Under the pieces are notes generated by a model that saw nothing but the letters and a program-made list of their open reading frames with translations, was not told the origin of the DNA and did no database searches. From Rutidosis leptorrhynchoides (lineage: Eukaryota; Streptophyta; Magnoliopsida; Asterales; Asteraceae), in contig NC_092341.1 in NCBI RefSeq assembly GCF_046630445.1, positions 256,976,501 to 257,040,500 on the forward strand: DNA of 64,000 bases, given 5' to 3'. A program made the position numbers and the translations under genes. Within the stretch, counting starts at the first letter, position 1. Each line of letters starts with the position of its first letter. Below are positions 45,461 through 62,553 of this stretch, one piece after another.

Positions 45461-47152
45461 GCATGGCGCAGGACGCTGCACGGAGAACATACTGATTACA
45501 TGAATAATGCAGCATAATTTGTTAAGCGTGTTTTTCTTTCGCCAGTTCAAATAAGCATAATACAATTTTTTGTAGTTTTCTGGATAGGATTGATCACCCT
45601 ATCCATACGAAGATGTTACACAAAATATTGTAAGTGCTGCAAAGTGATATCAATAAAACTTTATCTTTTTTCACGCAAAACGTTACGCGTTACGAATGTA
45701 GAACATAGCATTCATACCTACCCACATAAGGCAAGGAATTTTTGGGCCCCCGATGGTAGAGGCTTTATAAAGGATCGGCTAGTGCAAGTGTTTACTTCGC
45801 TAGAGGGCACCGAGGCAAAAATACGATATCTCTTAAATGTCATGACATACACAATGGTTTATCTCAACTTGAGCAAGAATTTCTTGTAAGAATGCAGAGG
45901 GAGGAATGAGAAGGTTTCCTATGGTTAATTGAAGTTTGTACCGGGTGATCATCTTTTTAGGTGGTTTATGAGCTCTATCGCTTGATCAAGGAATCATTGG
46001 GTTTAACGGTCTAAGATTCCTATGGTCTACACATAATTTATCTATTTCCGATTCCGTTATGCTAGAAGGAATTGTACTTACATCACGTGTATCTTTCTGA
46101 GAAGACGTGTTGCTGAATTCGGCCATGGTAGCAATAATAACAAAGCAATAGAAACAGAGGAGGAGGAAAATCGAGAACTGATCTTGAGCAAATTAACTGC
46201 TATGAACCCTAGAATGCAATTGCAGATGTCTTCAAAGAAATTGATCAGTTTCGTAAAAGGGAAAATGAAATGAGAACGGATTATTTATAGTCAAATTGGT
46301 AGACGATGAAAGGGTATGATCATGCCACGTGTATGAACCAGATTAATCGAGTAAACAATTTGAATTTCGAAAATAAATCAAAAAAGGTTTTGGGGGCAAA
46401 TTCATAATTAGAAGTATGACATTAGCACAGAAAAACAGACGGCTACAGCAATTTTGTGTCTTCGAGAAAAAATGCATCTTTTATTTTTAGTTTAATGACT
46501 TTATCTTTTACAAAAATAAAGACATTAACTGGAGGGACTTAATGGTGTATCCTAGGGGATACACGCATAAAAGCATCATTTTTATACAAAAAAAAATAGA
46601 TCAAAAAACATAAAAAGATACCAATATTTGGCAGTATTTAGCATTTGTTGTCCAGCGCACAGCAGGCCGCCCAGCGTCATGCATAAGCCCTACAGGCAGC
46701 TTATATGCTTAAGCCCTTTAGTTAAGCGCGTGAGCGGCACGCAACCACGTCAGCACACGCCACATACATTCCAGATATTTCGCATAACTGAATTAATCAG
46801 CGTTTCACGTGTTTCCCGAGAATTTTGGACATATTTTACGCCTATAAGTAGACCCACTGGGTCACCACATTTCACAATATGAACTTCAGTCAGAGAGAAG
46901 TACACTTTCTGTCGCACACATTTCATTCTCACTCTAAAACATTAACCGCTTAGCAACAAAACGCTAGACGGATTAATTACAGATTGATCCAAAGACTGAT
47001 TGAGGCCACCCCACGGATCTCTCATCCGTGTTAAGGGTCTGCAGAGATTATTTCTCGAGGGTAAACATCAGTCGGCATCATACGCTCTACGCTAGGCAGT
47101 TATTGTATTGCACTGGTACCTTACACCCGCTACACGAAAAATCGTACCAACA
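45461..47152 (+). repeat. Probable 3' end and LTR of the Tat/Ogre-like relict
   Basis: A mostly non-coding stretch. A possible LTR start is TGTTACACAAAAT (about 45613). The part 46620-47152 looks like LTR promoter and leader: a CG-richer block, a TATA-like CCTATAAGTAGACC at about 46850 and an end at about ATCGTACCAACA. No second copy is in view to prove the borders, so they are provisional. Short frames at 45590-45889 and 46628-46882 have no recognisable domain. Confidence 0.35.
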
Positions 47153-47154
47153 CT

Positions 47155-47280
47155 TGTAGCTAGTAGCTTTTAGCTGTTAGCTTTTAAAATATATTTTGGT
47201 GTTTAGCAGAAGAGCTGAATCTGTTAAATAAAGAGTAAAATAACAAAAAGCTATAAGTTAAAAGCTAAACGCCACTTCTA
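47155..47280. mobile_element. MITE-like inverted repeat
   Basis: The left arm (TAGTAGCTTTTAGCTGTTAG, about 47161) and the right arm (AAAAGCTATAAGTTAAAAGC, about 47246) are imperfect inverted repeats around a 60-bp centre. A further AAAGCTAAAAGTTAAAGG lies at about 47384. It resembles small non-autonomous DNA transposons common in plant gene flanks. No clear target duplication was found. Confidence 0.45.
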
Positions 47281-48235
47281 GTAGGTTTTAACTGTTTTAT
47301 GTGTCTAAAACATTAAGCTCGATTAACCAAACGAAGTTTTTTTTTTTTTTTTTTTTTTTTTATCAAATATGAGATTTTTCATAAAAGCTAAAAGTTAAAG
47401 GTTCGTAAAGTTTCACTTTAAAATACCTATAATGAGCTTATCAAGTATTTTTTTTTTTTTTTGAATAACATACATCCTATATAACTAAACGATATGTTAC
47501 TTATATTTATGCAATCTTATCAAATTTATCGTGACCCCTTCCGAAATACTTAAGTGGTTAAGCCATACATCATCAAATTAGTTTTTGTACTCGAAATACT
47601 TCGTTTTACGACTCATCCAAACATATCATATCTAATAGAAAGACAATTTTACAGTGCCCGTAAATAGTGAAAAACTGTACGGACAAACAAAAAGTAAGTG
47701 AATTGAGAGCCCCTATCATTAATCGACACGTGTCATACCTATTTAAGGCTGGTGACATATGTTGATGTCTTTATCTATAAAACTAATAATTCAACATTTG
47801 ACTCTTAAACAAACGTGCACGCGCTCACTTACATCATCAATTAGCACTTTTTACTTCACACGCGCTTTGATGCGAGTGGGTGTTGCCCATCATGAGATGA
47901 TGCTTGCTTGTGTTTCTTAAATAGGTTAAAAAGCATCAAGCTTTGAAGATTGAAACAACACCAACCCTAAATTTCATATCTGGGTATGAAATATGAAAGA
48001 AAATAAATCTTAAAAAAGAGTGTATCCACTTTTAAATCAAAACATCATCTCTGTTTCTATACATTTTTGCTATATTTTCAAGATTTAACTTTCTTGAATT
48101 ATCTTGATGTATAATACAATAATTGTCATCACTTCAGTTCCAAAAAGGAAAATCTTTTAACAACCTTTGATTCAAATCCAATTGGGTGTTGTAAAAATTA
48201 AAACTTTGTGCTTTTTGTTAAGAAATTGAAGAATT
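47281..48235 (+). promoter_or_regulatory. Upstream flank and 5' leader of the SEP-like gene
   Basis: It contains poly-T runs (47337-47361 and about 47449-47462), a TATA-like TATCTATAAAACT at about 47771 and a long AT-rich leader before the ATG at 48236. CTTAAATAGG at about 47914 differs by one base from a CArG box (a MADS protein site). I cannot fix the transcription start. A leader intron is possible but not shown. Confidence 0.35.
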
Positions 48236-51549
<3,314 letters not shown>

Positions 51550-51634
51550 CTTTGAAGTTATCTGGAAAATTAAGGTCAATGAAGCTTCAAATTGGTCAAC
51601 ACTATCCCTTTAATTTTGGTGATATAAAATCCAA

Positions 51635-51656
51635 AATAAATATCATGTTTAATAAA
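51635..51656 (+). terminator. Candidate polyadenylation signals of the SEP-like gene
   Basis: AATAAA occurs at 51635-51640 and 51651-51656, 86 and 102 bp after the stop codon, a usual distance for a plant 3' UTR. Confidence 0.5.
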
Positions 51657-51951
51657 TATGGCTACATGTAAGAACCTACCATTGAAAGACAAACATGAAC
51701 AACTTTTTTCCCAATTTACATAACTCAAAATTTTGTGTGCACCTTTTGTTACCTTCATTTTCTTTAAAATGTTGGACCATTGTTTTTTGTTTTGCATTTT
51801 ATTTTTTCTAGATCTTTACAAAAGGGCCATGGGACTAGTTTTATCGAGTACACCCCTTCAATCAAGCAGTTGTGAACTTGGTTCAAGTTTAATAGTACAC
51901 AATTGTATATATTCGTGGTTACATTTTTATATACAGTATGAGTTTGCATTT

Positions 51952-51956
51952 AAAAA

Positions 51957-52005
<49 letters not shown>
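51952..52005. repeat. A9-T45 homopolymer tract
   Basis: Nine A followed by 45 T, 400 bp downstream of the gene. It could be the tail of a minus-strand retroposon; no body is recognisable. Confidence 0.9.
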
Positions 52006-52007
<2 letters not shown>

Positions 52008-53574
52008 AACTTTTATAACAGGCAAAGCTTGATGCAAAATAATTTGTTGATTTTGTAGTTTTACTCCCGCTTTTTAGTTAAGGGAACGATACACAAATAA
52101 AATGGTTCGTTCATTCTAACATATAAAACATGACTTGAAAGTAATTGTGTTTATGTGAATATATTATAAGTTTTGGTTACCATTTTTTTTAATCATATAT
52201 GTTTGAATAAACTTGATTCTCGTATGGTCCTATGTATCTATAGTTTAAGAGAAGATTTAGAGTAAAGTTGTAGAGTAATTTAGATATTTGTAAATAATCA
52301 AGCATTTTCACATGTATATAAAATCAAACATTGATGTCTATATTTATAAGAACCGATCATGTGATGTTTTTTTGGCATAAAGAAATTGAATTAAACAAGC
52401 AAGATTAAGTGTTTAGTTGTAAAAGTTGATATTTTATGCTTTCTAGTTCTAGGATATAAAGAATAAGTGTCACTATCAAATTCTACATCACGCCATAAAC
52501 ATCAAAACTATACGGTTCTTACCAAAGGTGCCTATCTGACCTTGAGTGTCTCTTTTATTTTGAGTTCATAAGTTTAAGTCTTTATGAGTGATCACGCCTA
52601 AAACTAATTTGGTAATTTTAGAGTTAGACTTGAGTGCTTAATTTGGAAAAAATATGTTGATCGATTGTTTTAACTCCAATAAGTGTGCAAACCCCGTTTG
52701 AAATCTGAATTCCAATGACGTAAAACAAACGATTAGATTAACCTCACTTGATTAGATCGAATGAGTTAATATCTTGAATGTTGATGAACTCCGACATCGA
52801 CCGGAATCTTAATCGGCGTTGTATTTGAGACTGAAAAATGTTACGGTATGATTTTGGCAGAGTAACAGTGTGTGTTCAGTGTGTTGTAATGAATGACCCA
52901 TGAGGTGTGTATTTATAAATGTTTTGAAATAGTTTATTAGAGGGAATGATGACATGGCATATGTCTCTTTCATAATCGTAACAAACTTTCCTAGATTTGT
53001 AGGCTGACGAGGCACATGTCCCTTTCATTGGCGTAACAAACAAATCCTAAAAAATTTTCCTAGATTCGTGGGTTGACATGGCACACGATTCATTCGTGTG
53101 TTTGTTCCGGGACCATGTGTTTGTTCCGGGACCAAGTGCTTGTTTTGAGACCATGTTTTGTTCTGGGACCATGTGTTTTTCCAGGACCAAGTGCTCGTTC
53201 AAAAACCATGTTTGGTTCCGGAATAGTGTGTCGGATCCGTCTATGATTGAAAAATGGGCGGCACACCTTCGGTTAGGTAGGAGGACTTACATATGAGCAT
53301 TGTCTAATGTTATCCAAGTGTTTCTTCGCGCTACTCTCCTTACCGGGTAAGGTTACAGCTTGGTTCATATATTCGTTCGTAATATTCTTATAGAGGTTAC
53401 CGGGCGACCATCGTATTTGGCTGAGCATGAGACATTTATGTAGAAATGTGATCCGTAACCTCTCGGTGCTTTATATTCGGATGTATTCCCGGACGGTGTC
53501 CTATATACAAGATATCCGGGTGAGTGGTGCCGGATATCCGACACACTTATCCGGGTAGAATGGGCTTATGTTAT
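52006..53574 (-). other. Intergenic stretch with a probable degraded LTR
   Basis: 52006-52650 shows nothing I recognise. In 52650-53574 the minus strand has a TATA-like TTTATAAATACACACC (about 52904-52919) followed by a leader-like region, and the rest is CG-richer than its surroundings. It looks like the remains of an LTR, but no partner LTR is in view. The frames at 52809-53015 and 53078-53296 have no domain. Confidence 0.3.
53095..53225. repeat. Degenerate minisatellite
   Basis: About seven imperfect 18-20 bp units of the type TGTTCCGGGACCATGTGTT. They create a spurious open frame on the plus strand. Confidence 0.7.
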
Positions 53575-54235
53575 GATGGCCCCGTCAAAACACTTAACGG
53601 CTCCGTCACTTGGTCCCACAGCTTGAACGAACTTAAATGAATTTAATAAACAACATTGCATTCTTTTATTCAAAAAGTTTTCCAAAAGGAAATTTACCAA
53701 AATATGTAGTTTAATAAACCCAACATATTAAATATCCAAAGTTGACATAAACATTGTCAACCAAACACCCACAAGTTTAAATTATCCAAAAATAGAATGC
53801 AAGTTCAAAGTTTCATAAATGTTTAACAAAATCTGCTCAAATGCATGCAGACTCTTCTAACACAGCGGAAGCATCAAACAAATTCAAGTACCTGTGAAAA
53901 CATGCGAGTAAACTATCAACAAAAATGTTGAGTAAATTATAGGTTTAAATAAACGAATAAACTTTAGACCACAAGATTTAAAATGTTAGAAAACATAAAA
54001 CAATATTCCATTATCAATGAGCCACCTGGTAACCACTTAACCATTTTTTTACCCTTGCCAAACACAATATATATACACTAAGCAAGTGTATCTTCAAATA
54101 AATACGAAGTACTAACACATTCTGATTATAAATTGCTAGCGCGACTAGCTCGAAATGGGGCTATCAAGCCCGATAGATCTATCCATAGGATTCGCGTTCA
54201 CCAATAGAAACCAGTGATTACAGTTACCAAAATAG
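53575..54235 (-). repeat. 3'-end fragment of a C-like LTR
   Basis: Read on the minus strand, it carries the conserved LTR block (AGGATTCGCG, GAAGTACTA, ACACAGCGGAAG on the plus strand). Its hairpin CAACA-TTTT-TGTTG is at 53917-53930. The end near 53600 resembles the end of element C's LTR (ACGGCGCCGTC against ACGGCTCCGTCAC). It is cut at 54235 by the next LTR. Confidence 0.55.
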
Positions 54236-55318
54236 GTCTAACGACCTGTCCTAATCCATCTGGACGAATACATTACATTTGGTTACATCGCGAGGTACTA
54301 GACCTCTATATGATACATTTTACAAACATTGCATTCGTTTTTAAAAGACAAACTTTCATTTACATCGAAATTTGACAGCATGCATATCATTTCATAATAT
54401 ATCCAACTATAATTGACTTAGTAATAATCTTGATGAACTCGACGACTCGAATGCAACGTCTTTTGAAATATGTCATGAATGACTCCAAGTAATATCTCTA
54501 ATATGAGCAAATGTACAGCGGAAGATTTCTTTCATACCTGAGAATAAACATGCTTTCAAGTGTCAACCAAAAGGTTGGTGAGTTCATTAGTTTATCATAA
54601 TCATTCATTTTCATCATTTTAATAGACCACAAGATTTTCATTCCCATTTCTCATAAAAATACGTCCCATGCATAGAGATAAAAATAATCATTCATATGGA
54701 TTGAACACCTGGTAATTGACATTAACAAGATGCATATAAGAATATCCCCTATCATTCCGGGACATCCAACGGACATGATAAAAATGAATTCGAAGTACTA
54801 AAGCATCCGGTACTTTGGATGGGGTTTGTTAGGCCCAATAGATCTATCTTTAGGATTCGCGTCAATTAGCAGATCGGTTTACTAATTCTTAGGCTACCAA
54901 GCAAAAGGGGCATATTCGGCTTCGATCATTCAACCATATAATGTAGTTTCGATTACTTGTGTCTATTTCGTAAAACATTTATAAAAGCGCATGTATTCTC
55001 AGTCCCAAAAATATATATTGCTAAAGCATTTAAAAATGGAGCAAATGAAACTCACAATACGATATTTTGTAGTAAAAATATTCATACGACAAAACTGAAC
55101 AATGCAGGGTTGGCCTCGGATTCACGAACATATATTCAATTATGTATATTAACACATGTAATGGTAATCGAACAAATATATATGTTATTAGTGATTTTAA
55201 TTGTTATTTTATATCATGTGTTTCATTATTAACTTAAATATATTTACTTTATATACTTTAAATAAATACTTTATAAAATATAGTTTTATTAAATATATTT
55301 TTATATAACTAACTTTTA

Positions 55319-55615
55319 TTATAATAATAATAATATTAATAGTAATATTGATAATAATAATAATATAGTTGTAATAATAATAATGGTAAAAGTAATAATA
55401 ATGATAGTAATAATATTAAAAATGATAAAAATATTAATAATAATGTTAATACTAATAATAATATTGATAAAAATAATAATAATGATAAAAATGATAATTT
55501 TAATAAAAATGTTAATTTTAATAATAATGATAATAATAATGATACTAATGATTTTTGTAATAACAATAATAATAATAATAATAATAATAACAATAATAAT
55601 AACAATAATAATGAG
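55319..55615. repeat. AAT-rich microsatellite region
   Basis: Interrupted AAT repeats of about 300 bp. The isoleucine and leucine frames on both strands are artefacts. Confidence 0.9.
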
Positions 55616-55639
55616 ACTACCTTTAAGGGTTTTCTCAAA

Positions 55640-55715
55640 AAAAAATGCCCTAGAAAGGGCTCGAACTCGTAACCTCCTGAATAACGCAAACACTCTTAAA
55701 CCACTCAAGCAATTC
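55640..55715 (-). other. tRNA-like segment in LTR F
   Basis: The minus strand has TTGCTTGAGTGGTTTAAG (A-box side) and ACGAGTTCGAGCCC (B box), next to the AAT repeat, as in the solo LTR at 8745. Confidence 0.45.
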
Positions 55716-56221
55716 CATTTTTCTGTATTTATTACCAACTTATAATCTTTAACCCGTTTTGTTTTGGCCCATCAGCAATTTATCGACCCAACATGAAAAA
55801 TAAAACAAAGTCTCGGCCCAAGTTACCAATAACACGGCCCAATGAAACAAAATCTTAATAACCCACTAGCAAATACAGTCCAATTAGTATTAAAGGTTTA
55901 CGGCTTCAATTAACATCACACAGCAACCTGTCGTCATTCACAGTCGCCATCCCATCTCTATCATCATACATCACCTTCTTTATTATTCGATATAATCATC
56001 AATATTAACGATCGTAATCATCATCTTCGTTGTTTAATCATACTATAGTATCGTCATCAATCGTCACAGGATCATTATTATTACTAAACCGTTTCGTCAT
56101 CTACCTTTCTTTCTTCACGTTCTTCATCCTCTTAGTTAAAACAGGAATAGAGATAGTAAACGTACTGTAGCAGTAGCAGTAATACGTGAGTGGTTTTAAT
56201 GGTGGAAAGTGATGCTATAGT

Positions 56222-59200
56222 TGTAGTGACCCGTCTAATCCATCTGGACGAAGTCTTCAACAGTTGGTCCCATTGCGAGGTTCTGACCTCTATATGCCAT
56301 GAACGACTCCATGTAATATGAGCAAATGCACAGCGGAAGATTTCTTTCATACCTGAGAATAAACATGCTTTAAAGTGTCAACCAAAAGGTTGGTGAGTTC
56401 ATAAGTTTATCATAAAACAATAAAATTCATCATTTTGATAGACCACAAGATTTAAATGCTGCATGTTACAAATGGGCCCGAATCCTATACCCACCTGTAA
56501 TGTACATGCGATATCTTTTAAATACAGTACACCTTACTCGTGTACGAAATCATCTTTCATAAATCTTAGTAACCGTACACATATCTCGTGCACAAAAATA
56601 ACATACACATAACCTTGGTATAAAATCATTCTCTCTATACATAACATTCACTTTTCATTTTTTTCATAGCTTGGCTTGGTAACCGACCTTAACATATAAT
56701 GCGCATAATAATATCCCCAAAACAGAACATCTCATCTGTATAATAATCATATAAACTTTGAAGTACTAAACACCACGCCCACTAGCCCTTCCGTCTAGTG
56801 AACATTCTGGGTGGGGGTGTTAAATCTGGTAGCTACCTTTAAGATTCGCGTCAATTAAGCGTGCACTAATTCTCAAAATTAGTGATGTTCCCTAATTCTT
56901 AGGTTACCAAGCAATAATAATCAGGGGAAAAATATTCATATCAATTGTGGCAATTATCACGTCCACATAATTCAATGGTGGCAATTATCACGTCCACATA
57001 ATTCATTCGAGGAATGTTTTGCTTGTGTCTATCTCGTCAAACATTTATAAAAGCATTTCATGTATTCGCAGTTCAAAATGTATTTCAAAAGCATTTAATA
57101 AAGCAGTTGTAAAAATAGCGCATGTATTCTCAGTCCCAAAAATGTAAAGAGTAAAAGGGAATCAAATGAACTCACCATACTGTATTTTGTAGTAAAAATA
57201 CATATGAAGATATTTAACAACTGACAATGCAGGGTTGACCTCGAATTCACGAACCTATATCATTCATATATATTTTAACACATATCACATTTAATCAACT
57301 AAGTTTATTTATTTTATTTTATTTTTTTTATAATGTATTAAGATTAATATCTTTATATATTACATTAATAATATATTATAAATATGATGTATAATTTAAT
57401 TAAGGTTATAATAATATATTAGTTAATATATATTAAACACATGTTAGTACGTAATATTAGTATACTTGTAATATATTTAAAAAAAAAATCATTTGCTTGT
57501 TAAAATAATAATTATAATAGTACTAAAATAATATTAGTAAGGATAAAATAATAATAATAATTAGATTTAATAATGACAATAATAATCATATTGATAGTAA
57601 TAATAACTATAAAAATGTTAATTTTACTACTAATGATAATAATGATAATAATTTTGCTAATAATAATAATAATAAAAATAATAAAAAATTCTACCTCAAA
57701 GAAGAAGTAGCCCTTAAAAAATGCCCAAGTCCGGGTTTGATCCCGCGACGTCCCGCTAACCCAATTATACTCTTAACCATTCTTTCAATTCTGCTTTCCT
57801 AATATATATCATGGATTAATTATATGTATCTCGTATATTTAACTGGATCCATCATCTTCTTCTTTTTCTAAAAAAAATGCCACCGTCAGGGCTCGAACCC
57901 AAGACCTCTCACTCATCCGCTAACACTCTAACCGTTACTCCATTTAAGTTTTTCTGATTTATCTCGTGCTGTTAAATATATAAAGTATACTAAGCTGTTA
58001 TCCTCTTTCTTATAAATTCATTATCATTATCATCACCATTGCTTACCATTTCATCATCATACCATCATCTCTTCATTATCTAATCATGAACATATCATGA
58101 TCATCATCGTAATAACATCATTTTATCATCGATCTCCTTTATGAATTCATGTATCATTTCGCGAAATTATCATAATTATATTATCATCATCGTTTATCTT
58201 TAACTGAATTAAAAAAACGAGCAATAGTTGCAGGAGGAAAGAATCAGGAACCAGATAGCGAGGAAGCAGTAGCACATTGTCATTCTCCCATCATCATCAT
58301 GTATCATTAGTCTCACCATTTCAGCCCAACTGAAAGAGACTTTACGGCCTAATAGGAACACAAGTCCACAGCCAATTGGAAAACCATTTGGGACACGGCC
58401 CAACAAATGTAATCGATGTAAGGGATTTGCAAGTGGTTGTATTTAAATGGAATCTTGTCGGCCATGAAGAAAAATTCCGTCCCACATGCCATCAATTTGT
58501 TTCGAAGGTTGTCAAAACAACGTATTTTAATATCCAAAAATGCAAAGTTGGTAAGGTTTTAAACCTCTCTTTAATTTACTAGACCCACTTACAGCACTCT
58601 TATCATCGAGTTGTATATGGTTTTCCAACTTGACAAAAATAAATTTAGAAGTTGAAAGTTATACCCAAGTGGAGTTGTGGGTGCTCACCGAAAGTTTTTA
58701 TCCTTCCTTTTTCTTTTTCTTTAAATAACTTACTTACTTCACTCATTATCTCACTTAGTTATATTCTTGTTTTTGAGTTACTCGGTTCTTGTTGGTTTGA
58801 GGCTCACGAAGGAAAAATAAAAAAAAAGAAGTAGGAAAATGTAGAGGGATAGTGATATGGTGGATCATGGTGACTCAAGGTTATGAGAGAGAGAGAGCTA
58901 GAGAGAAAAAGAAAGATATGGGGACGGTTTATGGTTGTAGCAAAAACAGGAATTTCAACAAAGGTGCGTTGGTTTTGTTTGTTGATCGAGGAACACAATT
59001 TATGGAACAAAAGATAGTGGTTGCAAGGTGATTATGGAGGTGATATGCAAATGTGGTGGTGACTCTAGGGTGGCTAACGGTTGTGGTGTTGTGTGAACAC
59101 AGAAGTAGCTATCAACAACAATCATGGTGATGTTTATATGGGTTTCAAACTGGTGGCAAGATGGTGGGTCTCTAATGAAAGTTTGGGGTGACGATTTTAC

Positions 59201-60246
59201 ATTAGACTCAAAAACAAGAGTGCAAGTGTTTGATGCTGGGTTGTTCGAACAGAATTATAACAGAAAGAGGAAGACAGGAGAAGCAATAACAAGAAGGTCT
59301 CTGGTGGTGGTAGTGTTGATCATGAATGAGGTTTGTACCTGATAGAAACAATAAGTAACAAGGTGATTTTGATTATGTGTGTGTTTATTGTCATGTATGT
59401 ATGTATATAATTTAATAGGTGATGAGGTTGTATTTGATAATGAGGATGATGGAACTGAATGAATTACTCTCTGTAAATAAGAATTTTGATTGATTTATTC
59501 TCAAAGTGGTTGACAGAAAAATTATTTGCTCAATAAAAAAATAAAAGTCGAATTGCAGTTTTCAACTAATTGGTACGATTGATTCTTTGTGTCTAATAAG
59601 TTAGGAGACATAAACAAATTTTATTACAGTAAGATAGCTACTTGAAACTGATTTTATCTGATTCCCTAGTTTGTAAACATACGGCATTAATTTAAATAAG
59701 TAGATTATTAATAATAATTATATAAATATTTATAATAATAATTAATAATAATATTAACAATTATGATATTAATAAAAATCAATATTTAAAGATTAACATT
59801 ATTAATGATACAAATGATAAATTTTATTATTTTTATGATAATATTAATAATAATGGTAATTATAAAACTAATAATAATATTAATCATAATAATTAACACA
59901 TCATAATAATAATAATAATATTAATCATAATAATTAATAATATAACACATCATCGATTTATGATTCACAAAATTTGAAACATGTTTACAGCTCATCATCA
60001 TGTACTATAGTAATATATAGTAATACCATATTACAATATTTTATCAATCATAAACGGGTGAAATAAAAAAGGAAAACAAAAACAGTACACTTTAAATCTC
60101 GTGAATCGTTGAGAGTAGTCGAAGGGTAAATGAATACATGAACACAGTTCAAAATTTTTAAGACTCCACATTACAGATTTTGCTTATCATATCGAAAACA
60201 TATAAAGATTAAGTTTAAATTTGGTCGGAAATTTCCGGGTCGTCAC
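56222..60246 (-). repeat. 3' LTR of element D (4.0 kb)
   Basis: On the minus strand it begins TGTGACGACCCGG (60246 downward) and ends CGGGTCACTACA (56222). The beginning follows the solo LTR at 6958 almost base for base. Contents include the hairpin at 56379-56392 (C-G variant), a 31-bp tandem duplication at 56949-57010 and AAT repeats at 57520-57690. Two tRNA-like segments lie near 57715-57790 and 57870-57960. It adjoins a polypurine tract at 60247, so this is an element with an internal region rather than a solo LTR. Confidence 0.75.
57700..57960 (-). other. Two tRNA-like segments in element D's LTR
   Basis: The second (57870-57960) has a good B box on the minus strand (GGGTTCGAGCCC). The first has the decayed form GGGATCAAACCC. 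They stand about 160 bp apart, each preceded by an A-rich run on the plus strand. Confidence 0.45.
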
Positions 60247-60283
60247 AGTACCTACCCGTTAAAGAAATTTCGTCCCGAAATTT
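60247..60283 (-). other. Polypurine tract region of element D
   Basis: On the minus strand AAATTTCGGGACGAAATTTC and then TTTAACGGGTAGGTAC lead to the LTR start. This closely matches the tandem complex. Confidence 0.75.
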
Positions 60284-62469
60284 GAGTGAGGTGGTCATGG
60301 CTAACAATAAAAATATTTTCATGACGAATATAAGTTGATAAATAGAGTTTTATCATCATTAGTTAATGTGGATAAAGTAATTCGATTATTCGAAGAGTAG
60401 GAGTGAAGCTGTCACAAAAGATTGGAAATATAGATTTAACTTCTGACGTAGTCACGGTTTATTTCCGAAATTCTAGGGATTCAAAAAAAATCTTGGAAAT
60501 CTATAAGATCTGTTTCTTTGAGATTTAAGGAAATTATGATCTCTTTAATTAAATGCGATTATCTGTCTCGATTGTTACATATGATTTTTCCTTTATAAAT
60601 TAAACTCTTCCGTTCCATTATTCTCACCATTCCTATACTTTCTTTCTTAGTTCATACATCCAAAAGATTGTGAAAATGATTAATCCAGTTCTGATCCTAG
60701 TACTCATCCTGACTATTGTATCTGTTATTCTTCTTTTCCAACTCCCACCGGAGGATTCTATTCACTCCTGCTATTACCTTGGGGTTATAGTATATTTCAT
60801 TCTCCCGTGTCTTTATTTTGCTATATACATTGATATATACGGTTTGTAATTCCTGTGTTGTTGGGCTTTATATTTTCCCTTATATTTAGAGGTCCCATGC
60901 TTTTGTTTTCTCTTCTCGACTTCAAGTCAAGCGAATAATGGTCCAGAATTCATAGGTATAAAGTTTCGATTTAACATAATGTTTTAAGCAGGAACGAACG
61001 TAATAGCACGATTTGATTTGGTAAATTACCAGAATTCATGAGGATAGAACTATCAAGAATATATTTTCTTGATATGTTCAGAGGTTAATTAGAATGAAAG
61101 AGTTATGTAACATGGTACATGATGACGTTATGATCTGCGAATCATCACGTCCCATTAGAAACTCAGCATGACTTACTGTAATATAATCACGTTGGTCGGA
61201 CGTCATTATATTATACTAACCCATGCTTCAATTCCCAACACTTCTCCACAATTCATTCAAAATTTATGCTTAGATTTTACAAAAGTTTCCCATATAATGG
61301 AATACATAAAACACGAAGAGGTAGATAATTTTGGACAAGAATATTTATGAAAATATCCTCAGAAATATCGAAGATATTTATGATGATATTTTGGAATTTC
61401 TAAGTTCGAAGGTTGATGAAGAAAAATTTTCCGCAAGATTTTAACATGACTTCGGAGCAAGATATTTTCTAAAGATTTCATCGGATATAGAATCATCTGG
61501 ATTCTTTGAATATAGGGTGTGGTCCTTGTATTTGTCCTTGGTCTCCTTCATGGTTAGCTCAATCCGTTTTTCTGTACCAACTTTTCTATCGAGCGTTCCC
61601 AACACTCTATTCTTTATCATCAAACTTTTGGGCATTTACAATTTTACTGTTTCCTCTACATTTAATGCAGTCATATCTGAATCGCCGGTTATCAATCCGA
61701 GGTGGTTTCAGGAGAATTGTGTTTTTAGATGATTAAACGCTGATGGTAATATGGTGGAATATAAAAGGCTCCCCGGTAATAATAAAAGAGCACACATATG
61801 TATCAAAGTGATAATATGGTTGTTTCGAATGAAAAGTCGAAGTTGACTTGCTGGAGCTATGACAAAATTTGCTACCTTGAAAAGGGATTGCAAAGTCATT
61901 TTCGGTAATAACAACACCAAAGGAGTTTGCACAGACATGTTTTAAATGTTTACTCAGGTTTCGAGTATTTTCAGGTACATAACTATATGCATAAATCTTT
62001 CCTTCCGTAGATGAAGTGCGGTTAGTTCATCCTCTCGATTGAGGTGTTTTCAAGATTCATGAAAGTTTTGAACGCAGATTGTAATCGTCAAGATACAAAT
62101 GAGGTTTAAGATGAATTCAAGTGGCAAACTTGAAGAATTGTTTAGTTTCATATGTTATATTCAATATTTTAATTCATTTTTAATTGTCCAATCTTGATAG
62201 TCCACAGTCGATAGTCCACAGTTAACAGTCCAATAATTCATATATAGTTTAATTTATAATATTCGAATTAATTAATACGTATCGTGACCCGTGTACATGT
62301 CTCAGACTCGATCACAACTCAAATTATATATATTATTGTAGAATCAACCTCAACCCTGTATAGAGAACTCGATCATTACTACATATAGAGTGTCTATGGT
62401 TATTCCAAATAATATATATAAATGCGTCGATATGATATGTCAAAACCTTGTATACGTGTCCCGATATTT

Positions 62470-62553
62470 AAAGTGCGTAAAATAAATAACAGAAATTAAA
62501 TAACGATAAATAAAGTGCGTAAAGTAAATAACAGAAATTAAATGACGATAAAT
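62470..62553. repeat. Two-copy 42-bp tandem repeat
   Basis: Units start at 62470 and 62512 (AAAGTGCGTAAAATAAATAA and AAAGTGCGTAAAGTAAATAA). They differ at two positions, and related shorter motifs (TTGCGATAA) follow to about 62600. Confidence 0.85.

Larger units (their letters stand above)
54236..56221 (-). repeat. Long-LTR fragment F, cut by element D
   Basis: The minus-strand LTR end (GATTAGGACAGGTCG) matches the end of the solo LTR at 10694 (GATTAGGACGGGTCGC). It has the hairpin at 54564-54577 (C-G variant), an AAT-rich region at 55319-55615 and a tRNA-like segment at about 55640-55715. It is interrupted at 56221 by element D. The rest would lie beyond D, outside the window. Confidence 0.7.

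Noticed and set aside
45986..46126. Small minus-strand frame (46 codons, MAEFSNTSSQKD)
   Set aside because: Opposite in strand to the Tat-like relict around it, no family recognised, and length is within chance.
47914..47923. CArG-box-like CTTAAATAGG upstream of the SEP-like gene
   Set aside because: One mismatch from the consensus in an AT-rich region; such matches are expected by chance. Mentioned only within the upstream-flank entry.
52809..53015. 68-codon minus-strand frame downstream of the SEP-like gene
   Set aside because: Lies over a TATA/leader-like stretch of a probable LTR; no domain or conservation visible.
61441..61938. Overlapping short frames on both strands in element D's internal region
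   Set aside because: No motif of retroelement or host proteins; frames on both strands overlap at chance lengths.
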